From a virus: a stretch of DNA of 64,000 nt. The position numbers and the translations under genes were made by a program. A model generated the notes under the pieces. That model searched no databases. It had not been told where the DNA came from and saw only the letters and a program-made list of their open reading frames with translations. Numbering within the stretch: the first letter of the stretch is position 1; every line of letters starts with the position of its first letter. The DNA is taken from positions 1-64,000 of the IMG/VR virus record IMGVR_UViG_3300018432_000005. The stretch is one strand, 5' to 3'. Shown in pieces: positions 8,179 through 17,314 of the stretch.

Positions 8179-9947
8179 TCGACGCATCCGCCGTCGCCCG
8201 CGTGCTGGGCATCGAAACCAAGTTTCAGGAAATGCGCACAGGCGGGATTCTGTTCCTTCCGCAGCGCGTCGCGGTCATCGCCCAGGGGCAGAGCGACGTC
8301 GTCTACAGCAGCCAGAAGTTTTCGCCCCTGAGTGCGGGCGAGGTCGGTCGCAAGATGGGCTATCGCTCGCCCGCCTATCTCGCGGCGCTGCAGCTGATGC
8401 CCATCGACGGCGACGGTGTCGGATCGATCCCCGTCACCATCTTGCCGCTGCAGCAGCTCGGAGGCGCGACCGCGTCGACTGGTGACATCACGCCGTCCGG
8501 CACGCAGACGCAGGCAGCGCCCTATCGACTGCGCGTCGGCGGCGTGCGCTCTGCTCCCTTCGTCGTCCCGGCCGGTGCATCCGTCTCGCACATCATCGGC
8601 GCCGCCATGGCAGCCGCGCAGGCCGTGCTCGAGTTCCCCGTCTCGGTCCTGCCCACCTACGGATCTCCGACGACGGCGCCGGGCGGCTCGAACGTCGGCA
8701 ACGGCACCCTCACCGCGCTATCGGTCGTCGGCACGCCGCGGCCGGGCGCGTACAAGCTGACCCTGATCACGGCCGTCGCGAATGGCGGCGTCTTCCGCCT
8801 GACCGACCCGGACGGCAACGTCATCTCGAGCTCGGTCACCATGACCCCCGGCGTCGGCGGCACGACCGTCATCAACGTCGCCGGCCTGCAGTTCACGCTG
8901 ACCGACGCGACGACCGACTTCGCGCTCGGGGACTCCTTCACGATCAACGTGGTCGCGACGAAGCTCAACCTGACGAGCGGTTGGAAGGGCGACAGCGCCA
9001 ACGGGATGAAGGTCGCGATCGAGGGCGACGCGTACGGCGTCACCTGGGCTGTCACGCAGATGGCAGGCGGCGCGGGCAACCCCAGCGTCGTCGACGCACT
9101 TGGGCAGATCGGCAACGTCTGGGAAAGCCTGCTCGTCAACTGCCTCAACGAGAGCGACACGACGGCCCTCAACGCGATCCAATCGGTCGGCGAAGGGCGC
9201 TGGGGCAAGACGGTGCGCAAACCGTTCGTTAGCTTCTCCGGCCAGACCGCAGCCGAGGTCGCGGACGCCACGGCGATCAGTTCGCTGCGCCCGACCGACC
9301 GCATCAACGGCCACATCCCCTCGCCGGGCAGCGAGGATCTACCCTTCGTGGTTGCTGCCCGCGGCGTTGCGCGCATCGCGCGGGTCGCCAACAACTCGCC
9401 CTCGTGCGACTACGGCTCGCAGCCGCTGACGGGCCTCACCCCCGGCCCGGACGGCGCCCAGTGGAACTACGAGCAGCGCGACGCGGCCGTGAAGCTTGGC
9501 AGTTCGACGGTCGAGGTCAAGAACAGCGTCGTCTGCCTGAGCGACGTCGTGACCTACTACCGGCCGACCGGCGAGCTTCCGCCCGCGTACCGGTTCGTCT
9601 GCGACATCGTGAAGCTGCAGAACCTCATCTTCAATCTGTCGCTCGAGTTCGAGTCGCTCGAGTGGGATGGCAAGGCGCTCGTGCCCAACGATCAGCCCGT
9701 CGCGACGCCCGACGCGCGCAAGCCGCGTGACGTGATCGCTGCGGCAAACAACGTGCTCGACGGCGCGGGGCTGCAGGCGCTCATCAGCGACACAGAGACG
9801 GCGAAGAAGCTGACGGCGTGCGTCATCAGCGCGCAGAACCCGAAGCGCTGGGATCTTCGCGTACGCGTGCAGCTGTCCGGCAACTCGAACGTGAAGAGCA
9901 CCGACCTTCTGTTCGGCTTCTACTACGGCGCGCAGATCGCCGCGTAA
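8175..9947 (+). CDS. Contractile tail sheath, Mu gpL-like
   Basis: 590-residue sheath subunit; it forms the outer contractile cylinder of the tail. Typical features are an N-terminal ...GQSDVVYSSQKFSPLSAGEVGRKMGYRSPAYLAALQL, a Gly/Thr-rich variable middle domain (about residues 170-260), and a conserved C-terminal domain ending TDLLFGFYYGAQIAA. Its presence makes this a myovirus. Confidence 0.94.
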   Translation: MIDASAVARVLGIETKFQEMRTGGILFLPQRVAVIAQGQSDVVYSSQKFSPLSAGEVGRKMGYRSPAYLAALQLMPIDGDGVGSIPVTILPLQQLGGATASTGDITPSGTQTQAAPYRLRVGGVRSAPFVVPAGASVSHIIGAAMAAAQAVLEFPVSVLPTYGSPTTAPGGSNVGNGTLTALSVVGTPRPGAYKLTLITAVANGGVFRLTDPDGNVISSSVTMTPGVGGTTVINVAGLQFTLTDATTDFALGDSFTINVVATKLNLTSGWKGDSANGMKVAIEGDAYGVTWAVTQMAGGAGNPSVVDALGQIGNVWESLLVNCLNESDTTALNAIQSVGEGRWGKTVRKPFVSFSGQTAAEVADATAISSLRPTDRINGHIPSPGSEDLPFVVAARGVARIARVANNSPSCDYGSQPLTGLTPGPDGAQWNYEQRDAAVKLGSSTVEVKNSVVCLSDVVTYYRPTGELPPAYRFVCDIVKLQNLIFNLSLEFESLEWDGKALVPNDQPVATPDARKPRDVIAAANNVLDGAGLQALISDTETAKKLTACVISAQNPKRWDLRVRVQLSGNSNVKSTDLLFGFYYGAQIAA

Positions 9948-9953
9948 GCGAGA

Positions 9954-9990
9954 CGCCCGCGCACAGCCGGGCGAATCAGCTTTCTAGAAC
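9954..9990 (+). terminator. Possible weak terminator after the sheath gene
   Basis: CGCCCG (9954-9959) can pair with CGGGCG (9968-9973) across an 8-base loop, followed by AATCAGCTTT. Short stem and poor T tract, so at best a pause or partial terminator between sheath and tube genes. Confidence 0.35.
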
Positions 9991-10011
9991 CCGCCCGACG
10001 ACGGCCTTCGA

Positions 10012-10107
10012 GCGTCCGAGCATCTGAGCGCTTCGGCGCTTGGACGCTCGGACGTCTGTCGTTCTGCACGTCCGACGGTCTGAACGTTTAGACATTTGGG
10101 GGTCTCA
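10012..10107 (+). repeat. Octamer array B (12 units) before the tail tube gene
   Basis: Longest array: twelve consecutive octamers in perfect phase, including GCGTCCGA, GCATCTGA, GCGCTTGG, ACGCTCGG, ACGTCTGT, ACGTCCGA, CGGTCTGA and ending GGGTCTCA, two bases before the tube ATG at 10110. The ribosome binding site (GGGGG) is part of the last two units, so a protein bound here would cover it. Same consensus as the array in front of parA. Confidence 0.82.
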
Positions 10108-10109
10108 TC

Positions 10110-10505
10110 ATGAGCGTTGGTGGCAGCATCGAATCAATCTCGGTTCGCGGGCGGAACTTCTCCGTCGCAGCCGACGCAGACGGCACGCGCAAGCTAGGCG
10201 GATTCTCGAACGCGCTCGAGATGAACGGCGATGCGAGCGCGCGCGTGATCAAGACGCGCGTCGGCTGGGCCCTGAGCGGCATCACCGTCGACGTCAACGA
10301 TGTGCGCGGCGATCACGAGTTCCTGCAGGAGCTTTGCGACGGCAAGCGCGCCGACGCCGACGGCTACTTCCCCATCGTCGTCACGCTGGCTTCGGGCATC
10401 AGCTATTCGGGCAAGGGGCTGATCCTCGACGACCTCGAATACAACACGCAGAACACGACCGCATCGCTCTCGCTGGGCGGTCCGGGCAAGCTGATTCAGC
10501 AGTAA
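10110..10505 (+). CDS. Tail tube protein, Mu gpM-like
   Basis: 131-residue inner tube subunit. The pattern SISVRGRNFSVAADADGTRKLGGF, the central HEFLQELCDG and the C-terminal TTASLSLGGPGKLIQ fit the Mu-type tube family. Follows the sheath and a 12-unit octamer array. Length is normal for the family. Confidence 0.88.
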   Translation: MSVGGSIESISVRGRNFSVAADADGTRKLGGFSNALEMNGDASARVIKTRVGWALSGITVDVNDVRGDHEFLQELCDGKRADADGYFPIVVTLASGISYSGKGLILDDLEYNTQNTTASLSLGGPGKLIQQ

Positions 10506-10578
10506 CTCGCGCCCCCTCTCTCCATCCTCGTCAAAGCGAGCGAGAGGGCCACGGGGCGCCCCTCTCGCTCGCTCAGAA

Positions 10579-10992
10579 ATGAGCCATTCACACATGGGCG
10601 AAGTCGCGACAGAAGTAGCCGAGCAAGAGTTCGAGCGGTTTGCCGAAGCAATGGATCTGGACGTCGACCATTCCAAGATGGACGCCGATGATCGCAAGGG
10701 CTTCGACGACGCAAAGCGCACTCTCGTGCGCGCGCTCGAGACGGGTCACATGACCGTCGACGACAAGGGGCAGCCGGTGCTGCATCCGACGACCGGGGCC
10801 GCCGACCTGACCTTCTACGAGCCGACCGGCGCCACCTTCATGGAGATGGACGGCCAGAAGACGTCCCATCAGATGGGCCGGCTGATCGTGCTGATCGCCG
10901 CGATGACGCGCGTTGCACCGAAGGTGATCTCGTCGCTGCCAAACCGCGACTTCAAGATCTGCAAAACGCTCGTCGTTCTTTTTTTGGGCTGA
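10579..10992 (+). CDS. Tail assembly chaperone, short form
   Basis: 137-residue product upstream of the tape measure gene, the usual place of the tail chaperone pair. Contains a GRLIVLIAAMTRVAPKVISSLPNRDF helix region as in GpE/Mu gp41-type chaperones. It ends in CTT TTT TTG GGC TGA, and the T-run is a slippery site leading into the extension described in the next entry. Confidence 0.82.
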   Translation: MSHSHMGEVATEVAEQEFERFAEAMDLDVDHSKMDADDRKGFDDAKRTLVRALETGHMTVDDKGQPVLHPTTGAADLTFYEPTGATFMEMDGQKTSHQMGRLIVLIAAMTRVAPKVISSLPNRDFKICKTLVVLFLG

Positions 10993-11270
10993 ACGTCTCG
11001 ACGTTACTGGTGCGCGGCGGCGCAGACGCGAGGTTGGTCAAAAGGCTCGACCGCGAGCCCAAAGAACCTGGCCACACACTCCTGCCCGTCTACGTTGAGA
11101 TGCTGCTGCAGTGCTGCATCGACTATCCGGGTCTGCCCGATCCGCGAACGCTGACGATGGGCGAGATCCGATTCTTCTATTCCGGCCGGCGCGGTGCCTT
11201 GAAGAAGGACACCGCGCCGCGACACGAAAAGAAGCCACAACTGACGCGGCGCCCTCGGCGCAAAAGGTAA
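10579..11270 (+). CDS. Tail assembly chaperone, long form by programmed -1 frameshift
   Basis: Slip at T-TTT-TTG (10980-10986) moves ribosomes into the -1 frame, which has no stop from 10986 to 11268. The fusion is about 230 residues. The second frame encodes GHTLLPVYVEMLLQCCIDYPGLPDPRTLTMGEIRFFYSG, a sensible chaperone C-terminus, and has no convincing start of its own. This is the G/GT arrangement of lambda and E/E' of P2. Seen directly: 7 T residues followed by GGG and the open frame. Inferred: that shifting happens. Confidence 0.78.
10993..11008 (+). repeat. Octamer fragment C (2 units)
   Basis: ACGTCTCG and ACGTTACT follow the short-form chaperone stop. Only two units, lying inside the frameshift extension. 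Probably a decayed or nascent copy of the octamer family; weak on its own. Confidence 0.4.
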
Positions 11271-11279
11271 GGTCTGCAC

Positions 11280-13400
11280 ATGGCGGGGAGATACAGCGTC
11301 GACGCGGTCTTCCGCGCGATCGATCGCATGACCGCGCCGATCAACAAGATGCAGTCCCGGATGTCGAAGTTCGTGAAGGCGACCGAGACGGGGATCAAGA
11401 GCCTCGACAAGGCGGCAGACAAGTGGCTCGCCGGCCTCACGCGCGCGAGCGTGGGACTGTCGGTCGCGGCCGCGGCGTCGACGGCTGCCCTTGCGGCCGC
11501 CGCACAACCCGGCATGGAGTTCGAGCAGCAGATCGCCAACCTGGGCGCCGCCTATCTCAAGACGCGCGACCAGATCGCGCCGCTCGAGAAAGAGGCGTTG
11601 CGTCTGGGCGCTGCGACGCAGTTTTCCGCAACCGACGTCGCGGGCGCGCTCGAGTCGATGGCCAAAGCGGGCTTCTCCGAAGAGCAAGCGCTCGCGGGCA
11701 TTGAAGGCATGACCTACGCGGCGGCCGCGGCCGGCGAAGACCTCGTGCAGACCTCGGCCGCGATCGGCGCCGTCATGAAAGGCATGGGCATCGAGACGTC
11801 GCAGACGACCAAAGTCGCCGACCTGCTCGCGCTCGCGAGCGTCAAGACGGCAAGCTCGATCGGCTCGCTGGCCGAGAGCATGTCGAAGGTCGGGCCCGTT
11901 GCGCGGCAGCTCGATATCCCCCTGAAAGACGTGGTCGCGATGGTGGCATCGCTGCAAGACGCGGGGCTCGACGCGTCCGAGGCGGGCAGCGCAACGGCGA
12001 CCATGCTGACGATGATGGCCTCGCCGTCCAAGGCCGTCACCGCCCAGATGAAGAAGCTCGGCATCAGCTTCAAGGACGCGACGGGCAACATGAAGGCGCC
12101 CGCGCTCGTCCTGGGCGAGCTCGTGAAGGCGGGCAAGAAAGCGGGCGGCAACATGGAGCAGCTCGCCTTCTTCGCCGACCTCGTCGGGCTCCGCGGCCAG
12201 AAGGCGGCGATCAACCTCAAAGAGCTCTTCGAGTCAGGCGCCTACGACAAACTAGTCGGCGAGCTCGACGCGGCCGCGGGTACGGCGAAGCAGATGTCGG
12301 ACCTTCGCATGTCGACGCTGACGGGCGACATCGACAAGATGACCGAGAGCGTCAAGACGCTCGCGATCGACGCATACTCGGTTCAGAGCGGAGGCCTGCG
12401 CGGCATCGTCTCGGGCATGACCGAGTGGATCGATAAAAATCGCGAGGTCATCGGTCAGAACGTCAACGGCTTCTTCAAGACGCTCGCCGACAACTTCGAG
12501 TCGATCGTGACGTGGATCCGGCGCATCGGCACCGTGATCGCCGTCATCACCGCCGCGTCGATTGCCGTCAAGCTGTTCGCGGGCGCGGTGCAGATCCTGA
12601 CCTGGGCCATGGCTGCCAACCCCATGACGCTGCTGATCGTCGGCATCGTCGCAGCCCTCGCGCTGATCCTCGCGTTTTGGCCTGAAATCGAGGCCTTCTT
12701 CGGCGCCATGTGGGAGGGCATCGTCAGCATCGCGAGCTCGATCGGCAACGCCATCGGCAGCGCGGTCGGCGCGATCTTCGACTTCTACAAGCGGGCGTGG
12801 ATGGCCATCTTCGAGTTCATCGTCGGACTGTTCACGTTGATCTGGCGCATGGTGAAGCCCGCCATTCAGCCCGCGCTCGACTTCATCCTCTCGATCGCGA
12901 CGACGATCTACGAGTACGTCATCGTTCCGCTCGGGCAGTTCTTCGCAGCGCTCTGGCGAGGCGTGAGCGACGCTGCGGCCGCTGCGTGGCAGTACATCGC
13001 GGACGGCGCGAAATACTGGTTTGACGTCACGGTCGCGATCTGGTCGGTCATCGGCGGCGTCTTCAAGGCCATCTGGGATGGCATCGCGGCCGCCTTCATG
13101 GCGATCCTCGGCCCCGTGTTCGACAAGATCATGTGGGCGATCGACAAGGTGCGCGCGCTCGGACGCGCGACCCTCGGCACCGATGAAGGGGAGGGCACGC
13201 CCGACAGCGCCGCCCCCATGAGCTCGCAGCCACAGGTCATCAGCCCCTCGGACCGCATCGCGCAGTCGATCAGCGAGACGACGACCACGCAGCAAAGCGA
13301 GGTCACGATCCGCGACACGACGGGCAAGGCCACGATCACGAAGAAGCCGGCAGGCGGCGGCATCGGTCTTCGCGTGGCACCGTCGGGGGCGTTCCGGTGA
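11280..13400 (+). CDS. Tape measure protein
   Basis: 706 residues; sets tail length and is threaded through the tube. N-terminal MTAPINKMQSRMSKFVKATE and a conserved domain (about 90-330) with AATQFSATDVAGALESMAKAGF and DLLALASVKTASSIGSLAESMSKVGP are typical of the TIGR01760-like phage tape measure family. A strongly hydrophobic stretch at about 410-460 (ITAASIAVKLFAGAVQI and following) and aromatic amphipathic repeats follow. Shortish, implying a tail of roughly 100 nm by the usual length rule. Confidence 0.92.
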   Translation: MAGRYSVDAVFRAIDRMTAPINKMQSRMSKFVKATETGIKSLDKAADKWLAGLTRASVGLSVAAAASTAALAAAAQPGMEFEQQIANLGAAYLKTRDQIAPLEKEALRLGAATQFSATDVAGALESMAKAGFSEEQALAGIEGMTYAAAAAGEDLVQTSAAIGAVMKGMGIETSQTTKVADLLALASVKTASSIGSLAESMSKVGPVARQLDIPLKDVVAMVASLQDAGLDASEAGSATATMLTMMASPSKAVTAQMKKLGISFKDATGNMKAPALVLGELVKAGKKAGGNMEQLAFFADLVGLRGQKAAINLKELFESGAYDKLVGELDAAAGTAKQMSDLRMSTLTGDIDKMTESVKTLAIDAYSVQSGGLRGIVSGMTEWIDKNREVIGQNVNGFFKTLADNFESIVTWIRRIGTVIAVITAASIAVKLFAGAVQILTWAMAANPMTLLIVGIVAALALILAFWPEIEAFFGAMWEGIVSIASSIGNAIGSAVGAIFDFYKRAWMAIFEFIVGLFTLIWRMVKPAIQPALDFILSIATTIYEYVIVPLGQFFAALWRGVSDAAAAAWQYIADGAKYWFDVTVAIWSVIGGVFKAIWDGIAAAFMAILGPVFDKIMWAIDKVRALGRATLGTDEGEGTPDSAAPMSSQPQVISPSDRIAQSISETTTTQQSEVTIRDTTGKATITKKPAGGGIGLRVAPSGAFR

Positions 13401-14659
13401 CGTGGGAAGACCGCGTTCGACCAGCCGCGTACACGCCTCCGAGCGGCGTGCGCATGGTCTTTCAGTACGAAGACGTGTCACGCGAGGTCGACAAGCGAAC
13501 AACGGGCTTCGAGTTCCCGGATGTTGACGGGGGCTACGTCCAGGACAACGGGCACGGCTCGCGCCGCTACCCGCTGCGCTGCTACTTCTCGGGCGCTAGC
13601 CACGACCTGCAAGCGACCGCGTTCGAGCTCGCGCTGCTCGAGCGGGGTCCGGGTCGGCTCGAGCACCCCTTCTATGGGTCGTTCGACGCGATCGCCTTCG
13701 GGACGATCACCCGGCGCGACGACCTCAAGACGGCGGCCAACCAGAGCATCATCGACGTCGTCTTCTGGACGACCATCGGCGCGCTGTACCCGTCGGGTCT
13801 GATGAGCCCGCGCAACGAACTGTTGGTCGCGCTCGACGCCTTCGACTTTGCCATCGCGACGGAGTTCGAAGAAACGATGCAGCTCGAGCGCGCGGCCGCG
13901 CGCGTGGCCACGAAGGCCAACACGCGTTCGCTGCTGCGCTACGTGTCGGACGCTCTCGAAGGCATTGCCGCAGGCGCCGAGGCCGTCAACCGCGACTTCC
14001 GCGAAGCGCAGTCGGCCGTCAACTACGGCCTCGACGTGCTGGTCGGTCAGCCCCTTCTGCTCGCGCAGCAGATCGGCAACCTCGTCACCGCGCCCGCGCG
14101 CGCGCTCGTCGGGCTCGAGATGCGCCTCGAAGGCTATCGCCAGCTCGCGCAGCGCATCTTCGCGACGACCTCCCTAGGCGCCCCATTTCAGAGCCCGGCC
14201 CTGTCCCGCATGCAGCTCAGTCTGACCAACGGCTACCGCACCGCCGACCTGTTCGCGATGCACGCCGTTGCCGGCTCGCTGCGCGCGGTCATCGAGACGA
14301 CCTTCCAGAGCAAGCCCGCCGCGCTCGCGGCCGCCGACACCGTGCTGACGCAGTTCGACGACGTCGTCGCATGGCGCGACCGGGCGGCCGAGTCTCTGGG
14401 GATCGTCGACCGTGGCGCCGCGCAGCAAGCGCTGCAGCACGCAACCGCGCGCGCAGCCGGCTACCTGATCGAGCAGTCCTACGCGCTCGCAGCAGAGCGG
14501 CGCATCGTGCTCGACCGGCCACGTACGATCATCGACCTGGCTGCCGAGCTGTACGGCAGCGTCGACGACAAGCTCGACCTCTTGATCAGCACCAACGAAC
14601 TCACCGGCGCCGAGGTGCTCGAGCTGCCGCGGGGGACGAGCATTGCCTACTACCGATAG
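13397..14659 (+). CDS. Tail/DNA circulation protein, Mu gpN-like
   Basis: 420 residues with the DNA_circ_N-type N-terminus (VDKRTTGFEFPDVDGGYVQDNGHGSRRYPLRCYFSG), a baseplate component in Mu-type tails despite its historic name. GTG start overlaps the tape measure stop (GTGA). The C-terminal LAAELYGSVDDKLDLLISTNELTG is LysM-like. Order TMP-N-P is that of Mu. Confidence 0.88.
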   Translation: MTWEDRVRPAAYTPPSGVRMVFQYEDVSREVDKRTTGFEFPDVDGGYVQDNGHGSRRYPLRCYFSGASHDLQATAFELALLERGPGRLEHPFYGSFDAIAFGTITRRDDLKTAANQSIIDVVFWTTIGALYPSGLMSPRNELLVALDAFDFAIATEFEETMQLERAAARVATKANTRSLLRYVSDALEGIAAGAEAVNRDFREAQSAVNYGLDVLVGQPLLLAQQIGNLVTAPARALVGLEMRLEGYRQLAQRIFATTSLGAPFQSPALSRMQLSLTNGYRTADLFAMHAVAGSLRAVIETTFQSKPAALAAADTVLTQFDDVVAWRDRAAESLGIVDRGAAQQALQHATARAAGYLIEQSYALAAERRIVLDRPRTIIDLAAELYGSVDDKLDLLISTNELTGAEVLELPRGTSIAYYR

Positions 14660-15731
14660 CCGCGACTCGGTCGCGGTGCTGATCGATGACCGGGCATGGC
14701 GCGGCGTCAATGACATCGAGTTGCATCGCGGCATCGACACGCATCCGACCATCGGCTTTGCGTCCCCGTTCGATCCTGAACGGCGCGAGATGCGCGAGAC
14801 GTTTCGGCCGATGTCCTTCAAGCCGCTCGTCGCCACAATCGGGGGCGAGCCCCTCTTCACGGGCAAGCTCGTCGAGGCCGTCCCCACGCGCGATGCAAAG
14901 TCGAGCGTCGTGCAGTGCAGCGGCTACTCGTTGCCGGCCGAGCTCGAAGACATCAACTTGCCCGGCGACCGCGTGCCCTTCGAGGCTTCGGGCCTGAGTC
15001 TGCGTCAGATTGCCGAGGCGCTCGCGAGCATCAACGGGATCACGGTCCTGATGCTCGTCGACGACGGCGGCGCGTTTTCGAAGGTCCACACGAGGCAGCG
15101 CAGCGTCGACACGCGCGTCGACCACGACACGAAGATCGACGCGTTCCTCGTCGAGCTCGCCAAGCAGCGCGGCATCGTTCGGACGAGCAACGCGCGGGGT
15201 CAGCTCGTCTTCTGGCAGAGCGTGCGACCCGGCAACCCCGTTGCACGCCTTGTCGAGGGCGAGCCCGGCATCGTGTCGGTCGTGCCCTCGTTCAGTCCGC
15301 AGGACTACTACAGCGAGATCACCGGCTTCACCTCTGCCAAGCGCGGCCGCACCGGCTCGCAGTTCACAGAGCGAAACCGTCGCCTGTCTGGCGGCGTGCT
15401 GCGCCCGATGTCGTTCCGCCTCGACGATGTAGAGAAGGGCGACGCCCCGAACGCGGTGCGCGCGAAGATGGCGCGCATGTTCGGCAACGCCGTCAGCTAC
15501 GTCGTGAATCTGCCGTCATGGCGCGGACCCAACGGCGAGCTTTGGGAGCCGAACACGACGATCACGCTGCAGGCGCCGGGCGCGATGGTCTACGGCGAGA
15601 CAGAGCTCCTGATCCGCGACGTCTATCTGAAGCAGTCCGACAGCGAGCAGACCGCGTCGCTGGGCTGCGTGCTACCGGGCGCGTTCTCGGGCGAGCAGCC
15701 TGATCGCATGCCCTGGGATGAGCCGCTATGA
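14643..15731 (+). CDS. Baseplate hub protein, Mu gpP / T4 gp27-like
   Basis: 362 residues forming the central hub under the tube. The pattern MSFKPLVATIGGEPLFTGKLVEAVPTRDAKSSVVQCSGYS and the later DYYSEITGF are typical of the gpD/gpP family. The best start is TTG at 14643, 17 bases inside the gpN gene, behind GGGGGACGAG. ATGA overlap with the spike gene. Confidence 0.88.
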   Translation: MPTTDSRDSVAVLIDDRAWRGVNDIELHRGIDTHPTIGFASPFDPERREMRETFRPMSFKPLVATIGGEPLFTGKLVEAVPTRDAKSSVVQCSGYSLPAELEDINLPGDRVPFEASGLSLRQIAEALASINGITVLMLVDDGGAFSKVHTRQRSVDTRVDHDTKIDAFLVELAKQRGIVRTSNARGQLVFWQSVRPGNPVARLVEGEPGIVSVVPSFSPQDYYSEITGFTSAKRGRTGSQFTERNRRLSGGVLRPMSFRLDDVEKGDAPNAVRAKMARMFGNAVSYVVNLPSWRGPNGELWEPNTTITLQAPGAMVYGETELLIRDVYLKQSDSEQTASLGCVLPGAFSGEQPDRMPWDEPL

Positions 15732-16261
15732 GCCGCATCGGCGAGGTGCTGTCGACAGAGCGCGTGGTCGAAGATGGCGCGTACGGCGTCGACGTGAAGT
15801 TCGATCCAGGGGGCGGCGCGAACGCCACCGCGCCGCACTTCGCCGACCCTGGTGACGACTCCCTGCCGCTGCCCGGCGACTTCCTCGCGCTCGAAGACTC
15901 GGTCGGCGCAGGAGCCGAGCAAGCGACCGGCTACGCGGACACACGCAACGCAGGCAAGGCTCGTCCAGGCGAGAAGCGCATCTACGCGCGCGACGCGTCG
16001 GGCGCCGTCGTCGTCGACCTCTGGCTGCAGCGCGACGGCTCCATCGTCATCAGCAACGGCGCGGGTTCCTTCACCATGAAGAAGACCGGCGCCGTCGAGA
16101 TCAACGGCGTCGTCATCGGCGTCGACGGCAGCATCAGCGCAAAGGGCGAGGTCACCGCGAACGCGTCGACGCCGCTGCCGATCAAACTCTCGGCGCACAC
16201 GCACCTGACGGCAGGCACGGGCACGCCCAGTAAGCCCGTACCCTTTCCCCCAACACCGTAA
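15728..16261 (+). CDS. Baseplate spike, Mu gp45 / gpV-like
   Basis: 177 residues: an OB-like N-terminal half, a repeated beta section (GSIVISNGAGSFTMKKTGAVEINGVVIGVDG) expected for a trimeric beta-helix, and the C-terminal KLSAHTHLTAGTGTPSKP. The HTH segment near the end matches the metal-binding tip of membrane-piercing spikes. Likely punctures the outer membrane. Confidence 0.87.
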   Translation: MSRIGEVLSTERVVEDGAYGVDVKFDPGGGANATAPHFADPGDDSLPLPGDFLALEDSVGAGAEQATGYADTRNAGKARPGEKRIYARDASGAVVVDLWLQRDGSIVISNGAGSFTMKKTGAVEINGVVIGVDGSISAKGEVTANASTPLPIKLSAHTHLTAGTGTPSKPVPFPPTP

Positions 16262-16270
16262 GGCAGACGC

Positions 16271-17314
16271 ATGACGATCTCGTTTGCCGTGCCGAGCGGT
16301 GTGCCACTGCCGCATCGCTACGCGTCGCGCATCTTCACGGCGACGCGTGAGCTTTCCTATTGCTGCGCGCACTTCGTGTCGGGTCCGCAGCGGCCGCAGG
16401 AGTTCGTCTATCGCGACGGGGCTTTCCAGTGGCCGTATCTCGAGAGCAAGCGCGAGGGCGACACGTACACGATCGTCCGCACGGGCGGCTGGCCGCGCAA
16501 CTTGGAATTGCGGCCGAAGGAAGTGCCCGAACAGTCAGGGGCACCGTCGTCGTTCTGGGACACGCTCTACGAAGTCGACCTGCGCACGCTGCCGAGCCAG
16601 TCGATCCCCGTCGGCAACAGTGCCTATCTCTCGTTCGTGCTCGACGGTCAGCCTTGGTACGCGCACACGTCGAACGGCAGCCTTGCTGTCGTCAACGGGC
16701 AAGGCATCGTCGGATCCGCGCAGTACGACGCGAGCGGCGGCAACGGTTACGCAGGCGTGCACTTCGGGCTGCGTGCGTACGCGATGGCCGGATACGACCA
16801 GACCAAGCAGACCGCAGCGCTCGTCAAGTACGCGGGCGACCTGAGCGCTTCGCCTGGCGGGCAGGTGCTGGGCGCATCGAACTGGACGGGGGGCGAGAAC
16901 TGGGGCTACGGCCCCGGCTACACCGCGTCGATCTTGAAAGCCACGAAGTCGGACGTGCACTTTTTCGCTACCAACCAAGGGGCGGGGCCGGGGCTTGCGT
17001 ACGCTGCGCACCCCGGCGAAGACTGGCTCGAGTGGACCTTTGCCACGACGGCTATGCCCATGGTCGGGATGGGCTCGCCTGACTACACGTCACTGCGCAC
17101 GCATGCTCGTATGGGCGCGGTGTTGCGCGGCGGCGTTGACGCTTACGCCGTCATGCCGCCGATGGAAAGTCTCGCAGGCATCGGGATGCGCAACGGCACC
17201 GGCAACGGCGAAAGCTCTTCACTCAAGATCGGCTTCTACGCCGGCTCGAACAACGGCGTCTCGATTCCGTTCCGCGCCACGCACATCAAAGTCGTGCAGA
17301 GGGCAGTGCCATGA
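16271..17314 (+). CDS. Unknown virion protein, copy 1 of a tandem pair
   Basis: 347 residues, not recognised. Paralogous to the next gene over the full length: both open with MT(I/V)(S/T)F(A/S)VP and share GxTYT(I/V)VRxGGWxxxLELxxxEV, xTLYxxDLRTLP, SGGNGYAGxHxxxRA and a C-terminal HI(K/R)VxQ. All-beta, Gly/Ser/Tyr-rich pattern suggests a jelly-roll or lectin-like shell domain. Inserted between the spike (gp45) and gp46 genes, so probably a baseplate-attached receptor-binding or decoration protein; that is inference. Confidence 0.85.
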   Translation: MTISFAVPSGVPLPHRYASRIFTATRELSYCCAHFVSGPQRPQEFVYRDGAFQWPYLESKREGDTYTIVRTGGWPRNLELRPKEVPEQSGAPSSFWDTLYEVDLRTLPSQSIPVGNSAYLSFVLDGQPWYAHTSNGSLAVVNGQGIVGSAQYDASGGNGYAGVHFGLRAYAMAGYDQTKQTAALVKYAGDLSASPGGQVLGASNWTGGENWGYGPGYTASILKATKSDVHFFATNQGAGPGLAYAAHPGEDWLEWTFATTAMPMVGMGSPDYTSLRTHARMGAVLRGGVDAYAVMPPMESLAGIGMRNGTGNGESSSLKIGFYAGSNNGVSIPFRATHIKVVQRAVP

